The notes: a model not told the origin generated them from the letters alone. Positions 19,255 to 28,952 are shown, numbered from the stretch's first letter. The stretch is DNA of 64,000 bases from Piscinibacter defluvii (GCF_004011805.1 NZ_ML137199.1:240790-304789), one strand, 5' to 3'. Numbers and translations are program-made.

Positions 19255-19668
19255 ATGAGCGGCGCCGCGCCTGCCCGCCCCGCCACTCCAGCATCTTTTC
19301 TCGCTTTCGATTTCGGCACCCGCCGCATCGGCGTGGCCTGCGGCAACAGCCTGACGCGCCGGGCCAGCCCGCTGCGCACCATCGCCGCCGAGGGCGATGC
19401 GCGCTTCGCCGCGATCGGCCGCCTGATCGACGAGTGGCAGCCCGACGCGCTGGTGGTCGGCGTGCCGTTCCACCCCGACGGCGCGGCGCACGACAATACG
19501 CGCCGGGCGCAGCGCTTCGCCCGCCAGCTGCACGGCCGCTTCGGCCTGCCGGTGCACGAGGTGGACGAACGCTACAGCACGACCGAGGCGCAATCCCACG
19601 GAGCGCGCGACCTCGATGCCGCGTCCGCCGCCATCATCCTCGACCAGTTCCTGGGTACCCTGCCATGA
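19255..19668 (+). CDS. ruvX: Holliday junction resolvase-like protein RuvX/YqgF
   Basis: 137-residue RNase H-fold protein, proposed to act in 16S rRNA 5'-end maturation and/or as a Holliday junction nuclease. Signature [19 protein letters not shown] near residues 14-32 carries the first catalytic Asp. [26 protein letters not shown] and the late [13 protein letters not shown] supply the other conserved positions. An in-frame ATG at 19219 would add 12 residues; the later ATG gives the usual family length and leaves the hairpin element outside the gene. The stop overlaps the pyrR start (ATGA). Confidence 0.88.
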   Translation: MSGAAPARPATPASFLAFDFGTRRIGVACGNSLTRRASPLRTIAAEGDARFAAIGRLIDEWQPDALVVGVPFHPDGAAHDNTRRAQRFARQLHGRFGLPVHEVDERYSTTEAQSHGARDLDAASAAIILDQFLGTLP

Positions 19669-20174
19669 GCACGCTCCTCCTCGACGCCGAAGCGCTCTAC
19701 GCCGACCTGGCCGCCGGCGTGCGCGGCCTGCTGCGGCCCGGCATGGCGCTGGTGGGCATCTGGTCGGGCGGTGCCTGGCTGGCCGAGCGGCTGCAGCGCG
19801 ACCTCGGCCTGCCCGGCGAGCCTGGCGTGATCACCAGCGCGCTGCACCGCGACGACTTCGGCTCGCGGGGCATGAGCGCCAGCGCGGCGCAGACCCGGCT
19901 GCCGTTCGAGGTGGACGGGGCGCACATCCTGCTGGTCGACGACGTGCTCTACACCGGCCGCACGACGCGCGCCGCGCTCAACGAGCTGTTCGACTTCGGC
20001 CGGCCCGCCGGCGTGACGCTGGCGGTGCTGGTGGACCGCGGCGGCCGCGAGCTGCCGATCCAGCCGGCCTACGCCGCCGCGCGCGTCTCGCTGCCGCGCG
20101 GCCAGCGCCTGGCGCTGGCGCGCGACGAGGCGGGCCGCTTCAGCTTCCAGATCGAAGAGGAAAAGGGCGACTGA
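19665..20174 (+). CDS. pyrR: PyrR uracil phosphoribosyltransferase/regulator homologue
   Basis: 169-residue PRTase-fold protein. In Bacillus PyrR binds pyr mRNA and also has UPRT activity; in proteobacteria the regulatory mode is less clear. The PRPP loop is [20 protein letters not shown] near residues 86-105, followed by [14 protein letters not shown], both typical of PyrR. ALHRDDF and the SA(S/T) block precede it. It overlaps ruvX at its start and pyrB at its end (ATGA-type junctions at 19665 and 20174), so translational coupling is likely. I see no attenuator upstream. Confidence 0.92.
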   Translation: MSTLLLDAEALYADLAAGVRGLLRPGMALVGIWSGGAWLAERLQRDLGLPGEPGVITSALHRDDFGSRGMSASAAQTRLPFEVDGAHILLVDDVLYTGRTTRAALNELFDFGRPAGVTLAVLVDRGGRELPIQPAYAAARVSLPRGQRLALARDEAGRFSFQIEEEKGD

Positions 20175-21136
20175 TGCTCTCCCCCCGCAACCCGCAGCTC
20201 AACGCCCATGGCGAGCTGGTCCACCTGCTGAGCATCGAGGGCCTGCCGCGTGCGGTGCTGACGCAGATCCTCGACACCGCCGGCACCTTCCTGTCGGTCA
20301 ACGAGCGCGAGGTCAAGAAGGTGCCGCTGCTGCGCGGCAAGAGCGTGTTCAACCTGTTCTTCGAGAACAGCACGCGCACCCGCACCACCTTCGAGATCGC
20401 CGCCAAGCGGCTGTCGGCGGACGTCATCAACCTCGACATCAACAAGAGCAGCACCGCCAAGGGCGAGAGCCTGCTGGACACGATCGCCAACCTGTCGGCG
20501 ATGCACGCCGACATGTTCGTGGTGCGCCATTCGGAGAGCGGCGCGCCCTACCTGATCGCCAAGCACTGCGCGCCGCACGTGCACGTGGTCAACGCCGGCG
20601 ACGGGCGCCACGCGCACCCGACGCAGGGCCTGCTGGACATGTACACGATCCGGCACTTCAAGAAGGACTTCACCGGGCTCACCGTCGCGATCGTCGGCGA
20701 CATCGTGCACTCGCGCGTGGCGCGCTCGGACATCCATGCGCTGACCACGCTGGGCGTGCCCGAGATCCGCGCCGTCGGCCCGAAGACGCTGGTGCCGGGC
20801 GACCTGCGCGAGATGGGCGTGCGGGTCTGCCACGACATGACCGAGGGCATCCGCGGCGCCGACGTGATCATCATGCTGCGCCTGCAGAACGAGCGCATGA
20901 GCGGCGCGATGCTGCCCTCGGCCGGCGAGTTCTTCAAGAACTACGGGTTGACGACCGAGAAGCTTGCGCTCGCGAAGCCGGATGCGATCGTGATGCACCC
21001 GGGGCCGATCAACCGCGGCGTCGAGATCGACTCGGCCGTGGCCGACGGCGCGCACAGCGTGATCCTGCCGCAGGTGACCTTCGGCATCGCGGTGCGCATG
21101 GCGGTCATGTCCATCATCGCGGGCAACAACGCATGA
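20174..21136 (+). CDS. pyrB: Aspartate carbamoyltransferase catalytic subunit
   Basis: Commits carbamoyl phosphate and aspartate to pyrimidine synthesis (cytosol). 320 residues. The carbamoyl-phosphate site is [13 protein letters not shown] near residues 61-73, the aspartate-domain landmarks are [15 protein letters not shown] and MRLQNERM-type (here MLRLQNERM), and [10 protein letters not shown] lies near 278. No pyrI regulatory subunit follows. Instead the overlapping next gene is a dihydroorotase homologue lacking the metal ligands, the arrangement of pseudomonad ATCases in which the inactive partner is needed for assembly. Confidence 0.96.
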   Translation: MLSPRNPQLNAHGELVHLLSIEGLPRAVLTQILDTAGTFLSVNEREVKKVPLLRGKSVFNLFFENSTRTRTTFEIAAKRLSADVINLDINKSSTAKGESLLDTIANLSAMHADMFVVRHSESGAPYLIAKHCAPHVHVVNAGDGRHAHPTQGLLDMYTIRHFKKDFTGLTVAIVGDIVHSRVARSDIHALTTLGVPEIRAVGPKTLVPGDLREMGVRVCHDMTEGIRGADVIIMLRLQNERMSGAMLPSAGEFFKNYGLTTEKLALAKPDAIVMHPGPINRGVEIDSAVADGAHSVILPQVTFGIAVRMAVMSIIAGNNA

Positions 21137-22443
21137 AGATCCTCATCAAGGGAGGCCGGATCGTCGACCCGGCGAGCGGACGCGACGAGGTCGGCGACCT
21201 CGCTATCGCCGCCGGCCGCATCGTCGGCCTGGGGCGCGTCAACCCGGACTTCCAGCCCGGCCGCACGATCGACGCGCAGGGTCTCGTGGTGGCGCCCGGC
21301 CTGGTCGACCTCGCCGCGCGCCTGCGCGAGCCGGGCCACGAGCACGAAGGCATGCTCGAGAGCGAGATGGCCGCGGCGGTGGCCGGCGGCGTGACCAGCC
21401 TCGTGTGCCCGCCCGACACCGACCCGCCGCTGGACGAACCCGGCCTGGTCGAGATGCTCAAGTTCCGCGCCCGCAACCTGAACCTGGCGCACCTGTACCC
21501 GCTCGGCGCGCTGACCCGCGGCCTGGCCGGCGACACGCTGACCGAGATGGCCGAGCTGACCGAGGCCGGCTGCATCGGCTTCTCGCAGGCCGAGGTGCCC
21601 TGCAGGGACACGCTGGTGCTGCACCGCGCGCTGCAGTACGCGGCGACCTTCGGCTACACGGTCTGGCTGCGCCCGAACGACCCGTGGCTCGGCAACGGCG
21701 TGGCGGCCAAGGGGCCGCTGGCCACGCGCCTGGGGCTGAGCGGCGTGCCGGTGGTGGCCGAGACGATCGCGCTGAACCTGCTGTTCGACCTGGTGCGCGA
21801 CACCGGCGCGCGGCTGCACCTGTGCCGGCTGTCGAGCGCCGCGGGCATCGAGCTGGTGCGCCAGGCCAAGGCGCAGGGGCTGCCGGTGACGGCCGACGTC
21901 AGCATCAACTCGCTACACCTGATCGACCTCGACATCGGCTACTTCGACTCGGCCATGCGGCTGACCCCGCCGCTGCGCCAGCAGCGCGACCGCGACGCGA
22001 TCCGCGCCGCGCTGGCCGACGGCACCGTCGACGCGCTGGTCAGCGACCACACGCCGGTGGCCGCCGACGCGAAGAACCTGCCCTTCGCCGAGGCCGAGCC
22101 GGGCGCCACCGGGCTGGAGCTGCTGCTTTCCCTGGCGCTGAAGTGGGGGCAGGAGCAGGGCCTGGCGCTGCCGGCCACGCTGGCCACGGTCACGCAGCGG
22201 CCGGTGGCGCTGCTGGGCGACTCGCTCGGCTCGCTGGCCTCCAGCGTGGGCCGGCTGGTCGAGGGCGGCGTGGCCGACCTGTGCCTGTTCGACCCGGCGC
22301 AGCACTGGACGGTCCACCCCGCGCAGCTCGCCAGCCAGGGCAAGCACACGCCGTTCGCCGGGCTGGAGCTGCCCGGGCGCGTGCACACGACCATCGTCGC
22401 CGGGCACCTCGCGTTCGAGGCCGCACGCGGCGAACGGCACTGA
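21133..22443 (+). CDS. pyrX: Non-catalytic dihydroorotase homologue (PyrX/PyrC')
   Basis: 436 residues with the amidohydrolase fold of type I dihydroorotase, opening [16 protein letters not shown]. The metal-binding HxH that should precede LREPG is missing: the sequence reads [13 protein letters not shown] where active enzymes have a D-H-H pattern. The later [10 protein letters not shown] segment has only one His. SDHTPV near residue 305 is retained. In Pseudomonas putida a similar inactive PyrC' forms a dodecamer with PyrB and is required for its activity; I infer the same here. It overlaps pyrB by 4 bp. A real pyrC should exist elsewhere in the genome. Confidence 0.9.
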   Translation: MKILIKGGRIVDPASGRDEVGDLAIAAGRIVGLGRVNPDFQPGRTIDAQGLVVAPGLVDLAARLREPGHEHEGMLESEMAAAVAGGVTSLVCPPDTDPPLDEPGLVEMLKFRARNLNLAHLYPLGALTRGLAGDTLTEMAELTEAGCIGFSQAEVPCRDTLVLHRALQYAATFGYTVWLRPNDPWLGNGVAAKGPLATRLGLSGVPVVAETIALNLLFDLVRDTGARLHLCRLSSAAGIELVRQAKAQGLPVTADVSINSLHLIDLDIGYFDSAMRLTPPLRQQRDRDAIRAALADGTVDALVSDHTPVAADAKNLPFAEAEPGATGLELLLSLALKWGQEQGLALPATLATVTQRPVALLGDSLGSLASSVGRLVEGGVADLCLFDPAQHWTVHPAQLASQGKHTPFAGLELPGRVHTTIVAGHLAFEAARGERH

Positions 22444-22444
22444 G

Positions 22445-23212
22445 GTGCTGCGCCCCTGGCGCATCCTGCGCGCCGGCTGGCGCCTGCTGCGCGTGCTCGT
22501 GCACGGCCTGCACGGCGCGCTGATCTGCGCGCTGCTGTTCCCGCGGCTCGACACGGCCGCGCGCATGCAGCGCGTCGGCTGGTGGTCGGCCAAGATGCTG
22601 CGCCTGCTCGGCCTCGGGCTGCGCCAGCAGGGCCGGTTGCACCCGGGCCCGCTGCTGGTGGTGGCCAACCATGTGTCGTGGCTCGACATCCTGGCGCTCA
22701 ACGCGGTGCACCCGGTGCGCTTCGTGTCCAAGGCGGACGTGCGGCACTGGCCGCTGCTGGGCTGGCTGGTGGCCTGCGGCGGCACGCTGTTCATCGAGCG
22801 CGAGCGCAAGCGCGACGCGCTGCGCGTAGTGCACCAGGTGGCCGAGGCGCTGCGCGGCGGCGAGATCGTCGCGGTGTTCCCCGAGGGCACCACCAGCGAG
22901 GGCCACGGCGTGCTGCCCTTCCACGCCAACCTGCTGCAGGCGGCCATCGCCACCGAGGCGCCGGTGCAGCCGGCGGTGCTGCGCTACCGCGATGCAGGCG
23001 CTGCACTCAGCAGTGCCGCACCCTACGTGGGCGACACCAGCCTGGCCGAATCGATCTGGTCGGTGGTGATGGCCGAGGGCCTGGAGGCACAGGTGCGCCT
23101 CGAGCCGGCGCTGGGCGCGCGCCATGCCGACCGGCGCGCACTGTCGGATCACCTGAGGGAAATCATTGCCGCGCGCCTGGCCTCGGGTGAGATCATCTCG
23201 CCCGAGTCATGA
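22445..23212 (+). CDS. 1-acyl-sn-glycerol-3-phosphate acyltransferase-like protein
   Basis: PlsC-family inner-membrane acyltransferase of 255 residues, likely acylating a lysophospholipid. Motif [10 protein letters not shown] (HX4D) lies near residues 75-83, motif [14 protein letters not shown] near 145-155, and [15 protein letters not shown] between them. A hydrophobic N-terminal segment (about 15-35) may anchor it. The GTG start at 22445 comes one base after the pyrX stop codon, so it is probably translated from the same transcript as the pyr genes, although its function (lipid synthesis) is unrelated. True PlsC, or an ornithine-lipid OlsA-type enzyme, cannot be distinguished. Confidence 0.85.
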   Translation: MLRPWRILRAGWRLLRVLVHGLHGALICALLFPRLDTAARMQRVGWWSAKMLRLLGLGLRQQGRLHPGPLLVVANHVSWLDILALNAVHPVRFVSKADVRHWPLLGWLVACGGTLFIERERKRDALRVVHQVAEALRGGEIVAVFPEGTTSEGHGVLPFHANLLQAAIATEAPVQPAVLRYRDAGAALSSAAPYVGDTSLAESIWSVVMAEGLEAQVRLEPALGARHADRRALSDHLREIIAARLASGEIISPES

Positions 23213-23250
23213 GCCACACCGTGTTCAACCCCTCGGCGCGGGCCGCGCGC

Positions 23251-23319
23251 CGGGCCGCTCCCAAGCCGGCCCGCATCCCCGGGGGGGATCGGCCGACGTA
23301 CCCGTCGGACGAGGGGCCG
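23251..23319. repeat. GC-rich dispersed-type intergenic repeat
   Basis: Structured stretch between the acyltransferase and the phosphorylase. It contains ATCCCC/GGGGAT arms and the perfect stem CCGACG-TACC-CGTCGG, ending GGACGAGGGGCC. It looks like the GC-rich repeats scattered between genes in Burkholderiales genomes (from memory). Only one copy is in this window, so repetition itself is not shown here. The reading frame that crosses it does not look like a gene. Confidence 0.5.
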
Positions 23320-23321
23320 AC

Positions 23322-24884
23322 ATGCTCACGCCGCTGACCGTCCGCCGCGTCGCGATCGACACCTTCCGCGAACACGTGGCCTACCTGCACCGCGACTGCA
23401 CTGCGGTGCGCGCCGAGGGCTTCCAGGCGCTCGCCAAGGTCGAGGTGCGCGGCAATGGCGCGGCAGTGCAGGCGGTGCTGAACGTGGTGGACGACGCGGC
23501 GCTGGTCGGCCCCGAGGAACTCGGCCTGAGCGAGGAGGCCTTCGCGCGCCTCGGGCTGGCGGCCGGCCAGCCGGTGACGGTGCAGCAGGCCGAGCCGCCC
23601 GCCTCGATCGCCGCGCTGCACCGCAAGATCGCCGGCGAGCGCCTGGCGCGCGAGGACCTGCATGCCATCGTGCGCGACATCGCGCAGATGCGCTACACGA
23701 AGATCGAGCTGGCGGCCTTCGTCGTCGCGGCCAACCAGTTCGAGATGGACCGCGACGAGGTGCTCTACCTGACCGAGGCGATGATCGAGGCCGGCCGCCG
23801 CCTGGACTGGCACCACGAGGTGCGCGGCGGACCGGTGGTGGACAAGCACTGCATCGGCGGCATCCCGGGCAACCGCACCTCGATGCTGGTGGTGCCGATC
23901 GTCGCGGCGCACGGCATGCTGATCCCCAAGACCTCGTCGCGCGCGATCACCTCGCCGGCCGGCACGGCCGACACGATGGAGGTGCTGGCGCAGGTCGAGC
24001 TGCCGCTGGCGCGGCTGCAGGCGATCGTGCGCGAGACCGGCGCCTGCCTGGCCTGGGGCGGCACGGCCGACCTGTCTCCCGCCGACGATGTGCTGATCGC
24101 CGTCGAGCGTCCGCTGGCGATCGATTCGCCCGGCCAGATGGTGGCCTCGATCCTGTCGAAGAAGATCGCCGCCGGCTCGACGCACCTGGTGCTCGACATC
24201 CCGGTCGGCCCGAGCGCCAAGGTGCGCGGCATGCCGGAGGCGCAGCGCCTGAAGAAGCTGTTCGAGGTGGTGGCCGCGCGCCTGCAGCTGCAGCTCGACG
24301 TGGTGATCACCGACGGCCGCCAGCCGGTCGGGCGCGGCATCGGCCCGGTGCTCGAGGCGCGCGACGTGATGCAGGTGCTGCAGAACCACCCCGACGCACC
24401 GGGTGATCTGCGCCAGAAGGCGCTGCGCCTGGCCGGCCGCGTGATCGAATTCGATCCGGACGTGCGCGGCGGCGACGGTTTCGCGATCGCGCGCGACATC
24501 CTCGATTCGGGCCGCGCGCTGGCCAAGATGAACCAGATCATCGATGCCCAGGGCCGCCGGCCGTTCGACTGGGCTGCGCCGCCGGTGGCACCGCTCAGCT
24601 TCGAGGTCAGCGCGCCGCGCGACGGCGTGCTGGTCGGCGTCGACAACCTCGTGCTGGCGCGCATCGCGCAGCTGGCCGGCGCCCCCAAGGTGCCGGGGGC
24701 CGGCATCGACCTGCTGCGGCGCCTGGGCGACCCGGTGCGCGCCGGCGAGCCGCTGATGCGCGTGCATGCGCGCTTCGAGGCCGACCTGGAATTCGCGCGG
24801 CGCAAGGCGCAGGCCGAACCGGCCTGGCGCGTCGGCACGCGCGACGAGCTGCCGCGCGACTTCACCCCGACCCATGGCAACTGA
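23322..24884 (+). CDS. Archaeal-type NMP/thymidine phosphorylase
   Basis: 520 residues, longer than DeoA (about 440) because of an N-terminal domain of roughly 85 residues, as in archaeal AMP phosphorylase. The phosphorylase core shows [19 protein letters not shown] near residues 168-186 and [20 protein letters not shown] near 203-222, which form the phosphate and nucleoside site. The family splits nucleosides or nucleoside 5'-monophosphates with phosphate, yielding a base and ribose 1-phosphate or ribose 1,5-bisphosphate. Bacterial members are named putative thymidine phosphorylase, but the substrate is open. It overlaps a PRPP synthetase-like gene by 11 bp, which suggests linked phosphoribosyl metabolism. 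Confidence 0.88.
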   Translation: MLTPLTVRRVAIDTFREHVAYLHRDCTAVRAEGFQALAKVEVRGNGAAVQAVLNVVDDAALVGPEELGLSEEAFARLGLAAGQPVTVQQAEPPASIAALHRKIAGERLAREDLHAIVRDIAQMRYTKIELAAFVVAANQFEMDRDEVLYLTEAMIEAGRRLDWHHEVRGGPVVDKHCIGGIPGNRTSMLVVPIVAAHGMLIPKTSSRAITSPAGTADTMEVLAQVELPLARLQAIVRETGACLAWGGTADLSPADDVLIAVERPLAIDSPGQMVASILSKKIAAGSTHLVLDIPVGPSAKVRGMPEAQRLKKLFEVVAARLQLQLDVVITDGRQPVGRGIGPVLEARDVMQVLQNHPDAPGDLRQKALRLAGRVIEFDPDVRGGDGFAIARDILDSGRALAKMNQIIDAQGRRPFDWAAPPVAPLSFEVSAPRDGVLVGVDNLVLARIAQLAGAPKVPGAGIDLLRRLGDPVRAGEPLMRVHARFEADLEFARRKAQAEPAWRVGTRDELPRDFTPTHGN

Positions 24885-25782
24885 CGCAACTGACGACGCG
24901 CCGCTGCTGCTCGCCTTCCCCGACGAGGCCGCGCTCGCGCAGGCGCTGGCGCGCGAGCTCGGCGCAGCGCTGGCGCTGATCGACGAGCACCGCTTCCCGG
25001 ACGGCGAGATCAAGCTGCGGCTGCCGCCGGCGCTGCCGGAACGCGTGACGCTGCTGCGCGGGCTGCAGGATCCGAACCACAAGCTGGTGGCGCTGCTGCT
25101 GGCGGCACGCACCGCGCGCACGCTGGGCGCGCGCCGGCTCGACCTGGTCTCGCCCTACCTGGCCTACATGCGCCAGGACATGGCCTTCCACCCCGGCGAG
25201 GCGGTCAGCCAGCGCATCGTGGCGGGCTTCCTCGGCGAGCTGTTCGACCGCGTCGTCACGATCGATCCGCACCTGCACCGCATCAACTCGCTCGACGAGG
25301 TGATGCCCGGCTCGCGCGGCATCGCGCTCGGCGCGGCGCCGCTGCTCGGCCGCTGGATCGCCGCGCAATGGCCGGGTGACACGAAGCCGCTGCTGGTGGG
25401 CCCGGACGAGGAGGCCGGCCAGTGGGTGCAGCAGGCCGGCGCGGCCGGCGGGCTCGCCGGCATCGTCTGCACCAAGACACGCCGCGGCGACCGCGACGTG
25501 ACCGTGGAGCTGCCCGGGCACACGCTGCGCGGCCGGGCGGTGGTGCTGGTCGACGACCTGGCCAGCACTGGCCACACGCTGGTGCAGGCGGCGCGGGCCC
25601 TGTTCGCGCAAGGCGTCGCCTCGGTCGACGCGGCGGTCGTGCATGCGCTGTTCCGCGGTGATGCGCTGCAGCAGCTGCGAGCCGCCGGCATCGGCCGGGT
25701 GTGGAGCACCGACGCGGTGGCACACGAAACCAACGTGATCTCGGTGGCGTCCCTGCTGGCGCGGGCGCTGCGGCAGGCGTAG
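24874..25782 (+). CDS. Archaeal-type ribose-phosphate pyrophosphokinase homologue
   Basis: 302 residues. PRPP synthetase fold: [20 protein letters not shown] near residues 93-112, [10 protein letters not shown] near 129-138, the flexible-loop basic cluster TKTRRGDRD near 201, and the PRPP loop [14 protein letters not shown] near 223-236. These read like archaeal enzymes (RQD..F.PGE, DPHLH) rather than the class I Prs of about 315 residues that proteobacteria use for housekeeping. It probably makes PRPP from ribose 5-phosphate, or handles the product of the overlapping phosphorylase; the latter is inference. A standard prs is expected elsewhere. Confidence 0.85.
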   Translation: MATDATDDAPLLLAFPDEAALAQALARELGAALALIDEHRFPDGEIKLRLPPALPERVTLLRGLQDPNHKLVALLLAARTARTLGARRLDLVSPYLAYMRQDMAFHPGEAVSQRIVAGFLGELFDRVVTIDPHLHRINSLDEVMPGSRGIALGAAPLLGRWIAAQWPGDTKPLLVGPDEEAGQWVQQAGAAGGLAGIVCTKTRRGDRDVTVELPGHTLRGRAVVLVDDLASTGHTLVQAARALFAQGVASVDAAVVHALFRGDALQQLRAAGIGRVWSTDAVAHETNVISVASLLARALRQA

Positions 25783-25806
25783 GCTGCGCAGCGAGGAGGG
25801 CCGCGC

Positions 25807-26928
25807 ATGCAACTGCTCGGACTCGCGCAAGGCCAGGTGCGGCTGGGCGAACCGCTGCCCTGGAGCATCCGCGATGCGCAGGGGCGGCTGCTGCTGGCGC
25901 GCGGCCACGTTGTCGAGAACGAGGCGCAGCTGGCCGCGCTGCTCGAGCGCGGCGCGTCGGTCGACATCGAGGAGGTGCGCGCCGCCGCGGCGCAGGGCGA
26001 GACTCAGCGCACCCGGCCGCTCAGCCTGTTCGGCCTGTGGGAGCGTGCGCTGTGGCAGTTGGACCGCGTGCTGCGCTCGGCCGAGACCGAGCCGGGCTTC
26101 GTGGCGCGGCTCGACGAACTGGTGCGCCACATCGAGGCCCTGACCCTGCGCGACCCGGACATCGCGATCTGGCTGACGGTGCGCCAGGACCGCAAGCGCC
26201 TGACCATCTATGCACTGGCGCACGCGGTGCACTGCGCGCTGGTGGGTCTGCTGATGGCACGCCGGCTCGGCTGGGACGAACCGCGCACCACCACGCTGAT
26301 GCGCGCCGCGCTGACGATGAACATCGCGATCCTCGAGCTGCAGGGCCGCATGGCGGCGCAGGGCGTGCCGCCGACGCCGGGGCAGCTCGACCAGATCCGG
26401 GTTCACCCGGCACGCGGCGTCGAGCTGCTGCGTGCGGCCGGCGTCGACGATGCGGTCTGGCTCGAGGCGGTGGCGCAGCACCACGAGCGGCCGGACGGGG
26501 GCGGCTACCCGGACGGGCTGCGCCAGGTGGCCGAGCTGCCGACCGTGCTGCGCTGGATCGACGTGTTCATGGCCAAGATGGCGCCGCGGGCGCTGCGTGC
26601 GCCCTTGTCGCCCCAGGTGGCGGCGCGCCAGCTGTTCCAGGAGACCGGCGGCCATGCGGCGGCGGCGGCCATCATCAAGGAGTTCGGCATCTACCCGCCG
26701 GGCGAGTTCGTGCAGCTCAAGTCCGGCGAGCTGGCGGTGGTGGTGCGGCGCGGCGCCAATGCCTCGACGCCGCTGGCCGCCAGCATCACCGACCGTCAGG
26801 GCATGCCCTCGACCAGCACCGTCGTGCGCGACACGGCGCGGCCCGAGTTTGCGATCACCGGCCTGCCCGCGGTGCAGGCGGTGGTGCTGCGCATGCCGCC
26901 GGAGCGGCTGTTCGGCATCCCCGAGTGA
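25807..26928 (+). CDS. HD-GYP family protein with degenerate metal site
   Basis: 373 residues. HD-GYP proteins hydrolyse c-di-GMP. Here the family frame is clear: H200 in VHPARGVELL, H225-H226 in AQHHERPD, GYP at 233-235 in DGGGYPDGL and D in WIDVFMAKM. The eponymous HD pair, expected after AAL, is replaced by M171-N172 (AALTMNIAILEL). Loss of these metal ligands suggests an inactive enzyme that may bind rather than cleave c-di-GMP. The N-terminal 100 residues include a small beta-rich region. It is convergent with gpmA across a tiny hairpin. Confidence 0.82.
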   Translation: MQLLGLAQGQVRLGEPLPWSIRDAQGRLLLARGHVVENEAQLAALLERGASVDIEEVRAAAAQGETQRTRPLSLFGLWERALWQLDRVLRSAETEPGFVARLDELVRHIEALTLRDPDIAIWLTVRQDRKRLTIYALAHAVHCALVGLLMARRLGWDEPRTTTLMRAALTMNIAILELQGRMAAQGVPPTPGQLDQIRVHPARGVELLRAAGVDDAVWLEAVAQHHERPDGGGYPDGLRQVAELPTVLRWIDVFMAKMAPRALRAPLSPQVAARQLFQETGGHAAAAAIIKEFGIYPPGEFVQLKSGELAVVVRRGANASTPLAASITDRQGMPSTSTVVRDTARPEFAITGLPAVQAVVLRMPPERLFGIPE

Positions 26929-26938
26929 GCGAAGCTCA
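26926..26938. terminator. Mini-hairpin over two convergent stop codons
   Basis: TGAGC-GAA-GCTCA: the first TGA is the HD-GYP gene stop and the final TCA is the gpmA stop read on the other strand. The stem is only 5 bp with no T-run, so this is a weak terminator candidate. Confidence 0.2.
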
Positions 26939-27679
26939 GGCCTTGCCTTGGTTCGCCACCGCCGCGGCGGCCTTCGCCGCCGCCTCGGCATCGCCGAGGT
27001 AGTAGTGGCGGATCGGCTGGAGCGCCGAATCCAGCTCGTAGACCAGCGGGATGCCGTTCGGGATGTTCAGCCCGACGATGTCGTCGTCCGAGATGCCGTC
27101 CAGGTACTTCACCAGCGCGCGGATGCTGTTGCCGTGCGCCGAAACCAGCACACGCTGACCGGCGCGGATCGCCGGGGCGATGGTGTCGTTCCAGTACGGC
27201 AGCACACGCGCCACGGTGTCCTTCAGGCATTCCGTCAGCGGCACCTCGCCGGCGGAGAGCTTCTCGTAGCGCCGGTCGCCGCGCTCGCAGCGCGGGTCGT
27301 CCGCCTCCAGCGCCGGCGGCGGGGTGTCGTAGCTGCGGCGCCAGACCAGCACCTGCTGGTCGCCGAACTTCTTCGCCGTCTCGGCCTTGTTCAGGCCCTG
27401 CAGCGCGCCGTAGTGGCGCTCGTTCAGGCGCCAGTGGTTGACCACCGGGAGCCAGTGCCGGTCCATCTGGTCGAGCGCGTGCCAGGTGGTCCAGATCGCA
27501 CGCTTGAGCACCGAGGTGAACACCAGGTCGAACTCGTAGCCCTCGGCCTTCAGCAGCCGGCCGGCCTCCTGTGCCTGGGCCACGCCGGTGGGGGTGAGGT
27601 CCACGTCGGTCCAGCCCGTGAAGCGGTTCTCCAGGTTCCAGGTGGATTCGCCGTGGCGGATCAGCACGAGCTTGTACAT
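26936..27679 (-). CDS. gpmA: 2,3-bisphosphoglycerate-dependent phosphoglycerate mutase
   Basis: Interconverts 3- and 2-phosphoglycerate in glycolysis/gluconeogenesis through a phospho-His. 247 residues, the usual dPGM length. The N-terminal signature is [20 protein letters not shown] with catalytic His9. [15 protein letters not shown] near residue 89 and [17 protein letters not shown] near 184 carry the remaining active-site Glu and His. The C-terminus is Ala-rich. It is divergent from the rhodanese gene, with a clean TATAAT in the gap pointing the other way. Confidence 0.96.
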   Translation of the reverse strand: MYKLVLIRHGESTWNLENRFTGWTDVDLTPTGVAQAQEAGRLLKAEGYEFDLVFTSVLKRAIWTTWHALDQMDRHWLPVVNHWRLNERHYGALQGLNKAETAKKFGDQQVLVWRRSYDTPPPALEADDPRCERGDRRYEKLSAGEVPLTECLKDTVARVLPYWNDTIAPAIRAGQRVLVSAHGNSIRALVKYLDGISDDDIVGLNIPNGIPLVYELDSALQPIRHYYLGDAEAAAKAAAAVANQGKA

Positions 27680-27713
27680 GGCCTTGGTCCGTGGTCTCGA
27701 GGGGGCCGAATTC

Positions 27714-27719
27714 TATAAT
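27714..27719 (+). promoter_or_regulatory. Consensus -10 box upstream of the rhodanese gene
   Basis: Perfect TATAAT, 45 bp before the GTG start of the rhodanese gene, in the 85-bp gap after divergent gpmA. Transcription from here could cover rhodanese, grxC, secB and gpsA, which follow within 27 bp of each other. No good -35 at 16-18 bp spacing is seen. Confidence 0.6.
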
Positions 27720-27764
27720 TCGCGACTTTGTCCGGCCGACCGGGCCGCCTCGCAGAAAGGCCAA

Positions 27765-28175
27765 GTGAAGTTCTTCATCGACAACTGGTTCCTGTTCGTC
27801 ACCGCGATCGTCTCGGGCGGCCTGCTGCTGTGGCCGAGCCTGACGCGCGGCGGCGGATCGAAGGTCAACGCCGCGCAGGCGGTGCAGCTGATCAACCGCG
27901 AGAAGGCGGTGCTGATCGACGTCTGCGAGCCCGACGAATACGCCGCCGGGCATGCGGCCGGCGCGAAGAACGTGCCGCTGGGCAAGCTCGAGGGCTCCAC
28001 GGAGCTGCCCAAGAACAAGGCCCTGCCGCTGGTCATCCTGTGCCAGACCGGCGCCCGCTCGGCGCGCGCGGCCGGCATCCTGAAGAAGCTCGGCTTCGAG
28101 AGGCCCGTGGTGCTGGCCGGTGGCCTGGCGGCGTGGCGCGAGGCCAACCTGCCGGTCGAGAAGGCTTCCTCCTGA
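27765..28175 (+). CDS. Membrane-anchored rhodanese-like protein
   Basis: 136 residues. One N-terminal transmembrane helix (about 6-24, FIDNWFLFVTAIVSGGLLLW) is followed by a single rhodanese domain with DVCEPDEYAAGHAAGAKNVPLG and the active loop CQTGARSARAA, where the Cys would carry the persulfide. Likely a thiosulfate:acceptor or persulfide sulfurtransferase facing one side of the inner membrane. The GTG start is supported by AAAGG four bases upstream. It stands before grxC and secB, an order I associate with betaproteobacteria. Confidence 0.88.
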   Translation: MKFFIDNWFLFVTAIVSGGLLLWPSLTRGGGSKVNAAQAVQLINREKAVLIDVCEPDEYAAGHAAGAKNVPLGKLEGSTELPKNKALPLVILCQTGARSARAAGILKKLGFERPVVLAGGLAAWREANLPVEKASS

Positions 28176-28185
28176 GTCGCGTGCC

Positions 28186-28449
28186 ATGCAGCCCGTCAAG
28201 ATGTACACCACCCTGGTCTGCCCGTACTGCCAGCGCGCCAAGGCGCTGCTGAAGCAGCGCGGTGTCGATCAGATCGAGGAGATCCGGGTCGACCTCGATC
28301 CGGACCAGCGCCACACCATGATGGAGATCACCGGCCGGCGCACCGTGCCGCAGATCTTCATCGGCGACACCCACGTGGGCGGCTGCGACGACCTGGTCGC
28401 CCTCGACCAGCGCGGCGGCCTGCTGCCGCTGCTGGCCGGGCAGCGATAA
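28186..28449 (+). CDS. grxC: Glutaredoxin 3
   Basis: 87-residue dithiol glutaredoxin that reduces disulfides and glutathionylated proteins with glutathione in the cytosol. Active site CPYC at C12-C15 ([12 protein letters not shown]). The glutathione-binding cis-Pro is in [20 protein letters not shown] near residues 53-72. The ATG at 28186 gives the standard length; an in-frame reading open upstream lies inside the rhodanese gene. secB follows 26 bp later. Confidence 0.95.
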   Translation: MQPVKMYTTLVCPYCQRAKALLKQRGVDQIEEIRVDLDPDQRHTMMEITGRRTVPQIFIGDTHVGGCDDLVALDQRGGLLPLLAGQR

Positions 28450-28475
28450 TCGCCGCCCCATCCATAGAGACCACC

Positions 28476-28952
28476 ATGGCCGACGACAACCAGAACCCGG
28501 TGTTCAACATCCAGCGCATGTACCTGAAGGACCTGTCGCTGGAGCAGCCGAACTCGCCGCAGATCCTGCTCGAGCAGGCGCAGCCGCAGGTCGACATCCA
28601 GCTCGGCCTGGGCGCCGAGGGCATCGCCGACGGCATCTTCGAGGTCACCGTCACCGCGACCGTCACCACCAAGGTGGGCGACAAGACGCTGTTCCTGGTC
28701 GAGGCCAAGCAGGCCGGCATCTTCGAACTGCGCAACATCCCGCAGGAGCAGATCTCGCCGATCCTGGGCATCGCATGCCCGAGCATGGTCTACCCCTACC
28801 TGCGTGCGATCGTCTCCGACATCTGCACCCGTGCCGGCTTCCCGCCGGTGATGCTGGCCGAGGTCAACTTCCAGGCCATGTTCGAGGCGCAGCAGGCCCA
28901 GCAGGCCGGGCAGGGCGGCGGCAACGGCTCGGGCATCATCCTGCCGAACTGA
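28476..28952 (+). CDS. secB: Protein-export chaperone SecB
   Basis: Cytosolic tetrameric chaperone that keeps precursors unfolded and hands them to SecA. 158 residues. Family landmarks: [19 protein letters not shown] at residues 8-26, the FEVTVTAT strand, [48 protein letters not shown] (aspects near 102-135). A Gln/Gly-rich tail ends the protein. GATAAT about 26 bp upstream, overlapping the grxC stop codon, might be an internal -10 box. Confidence 0.97.
   Translation: MADDNQNPVFNIQRMYLKDLSLEQPNSPQILLEQAQPQVDIQLGLGAEGIADGIFEVTVTATVTTKVGDKTLFLVEAKQAGIFELRNIPQEQISPILGIACPSMVYPYLRAIVSDICTRAGFPPVMLAEVNFQAMFEAQQAQQAGQGGGNGSGIILPN

Noticed and set aside
23209..23328. Short frame starting [16 protein letters not shown] between the acyltransferase and phosphorylase genes
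   Set aside because: It is formed by the GC-rich repeat and has no recognisable domain or ribosome binding site.
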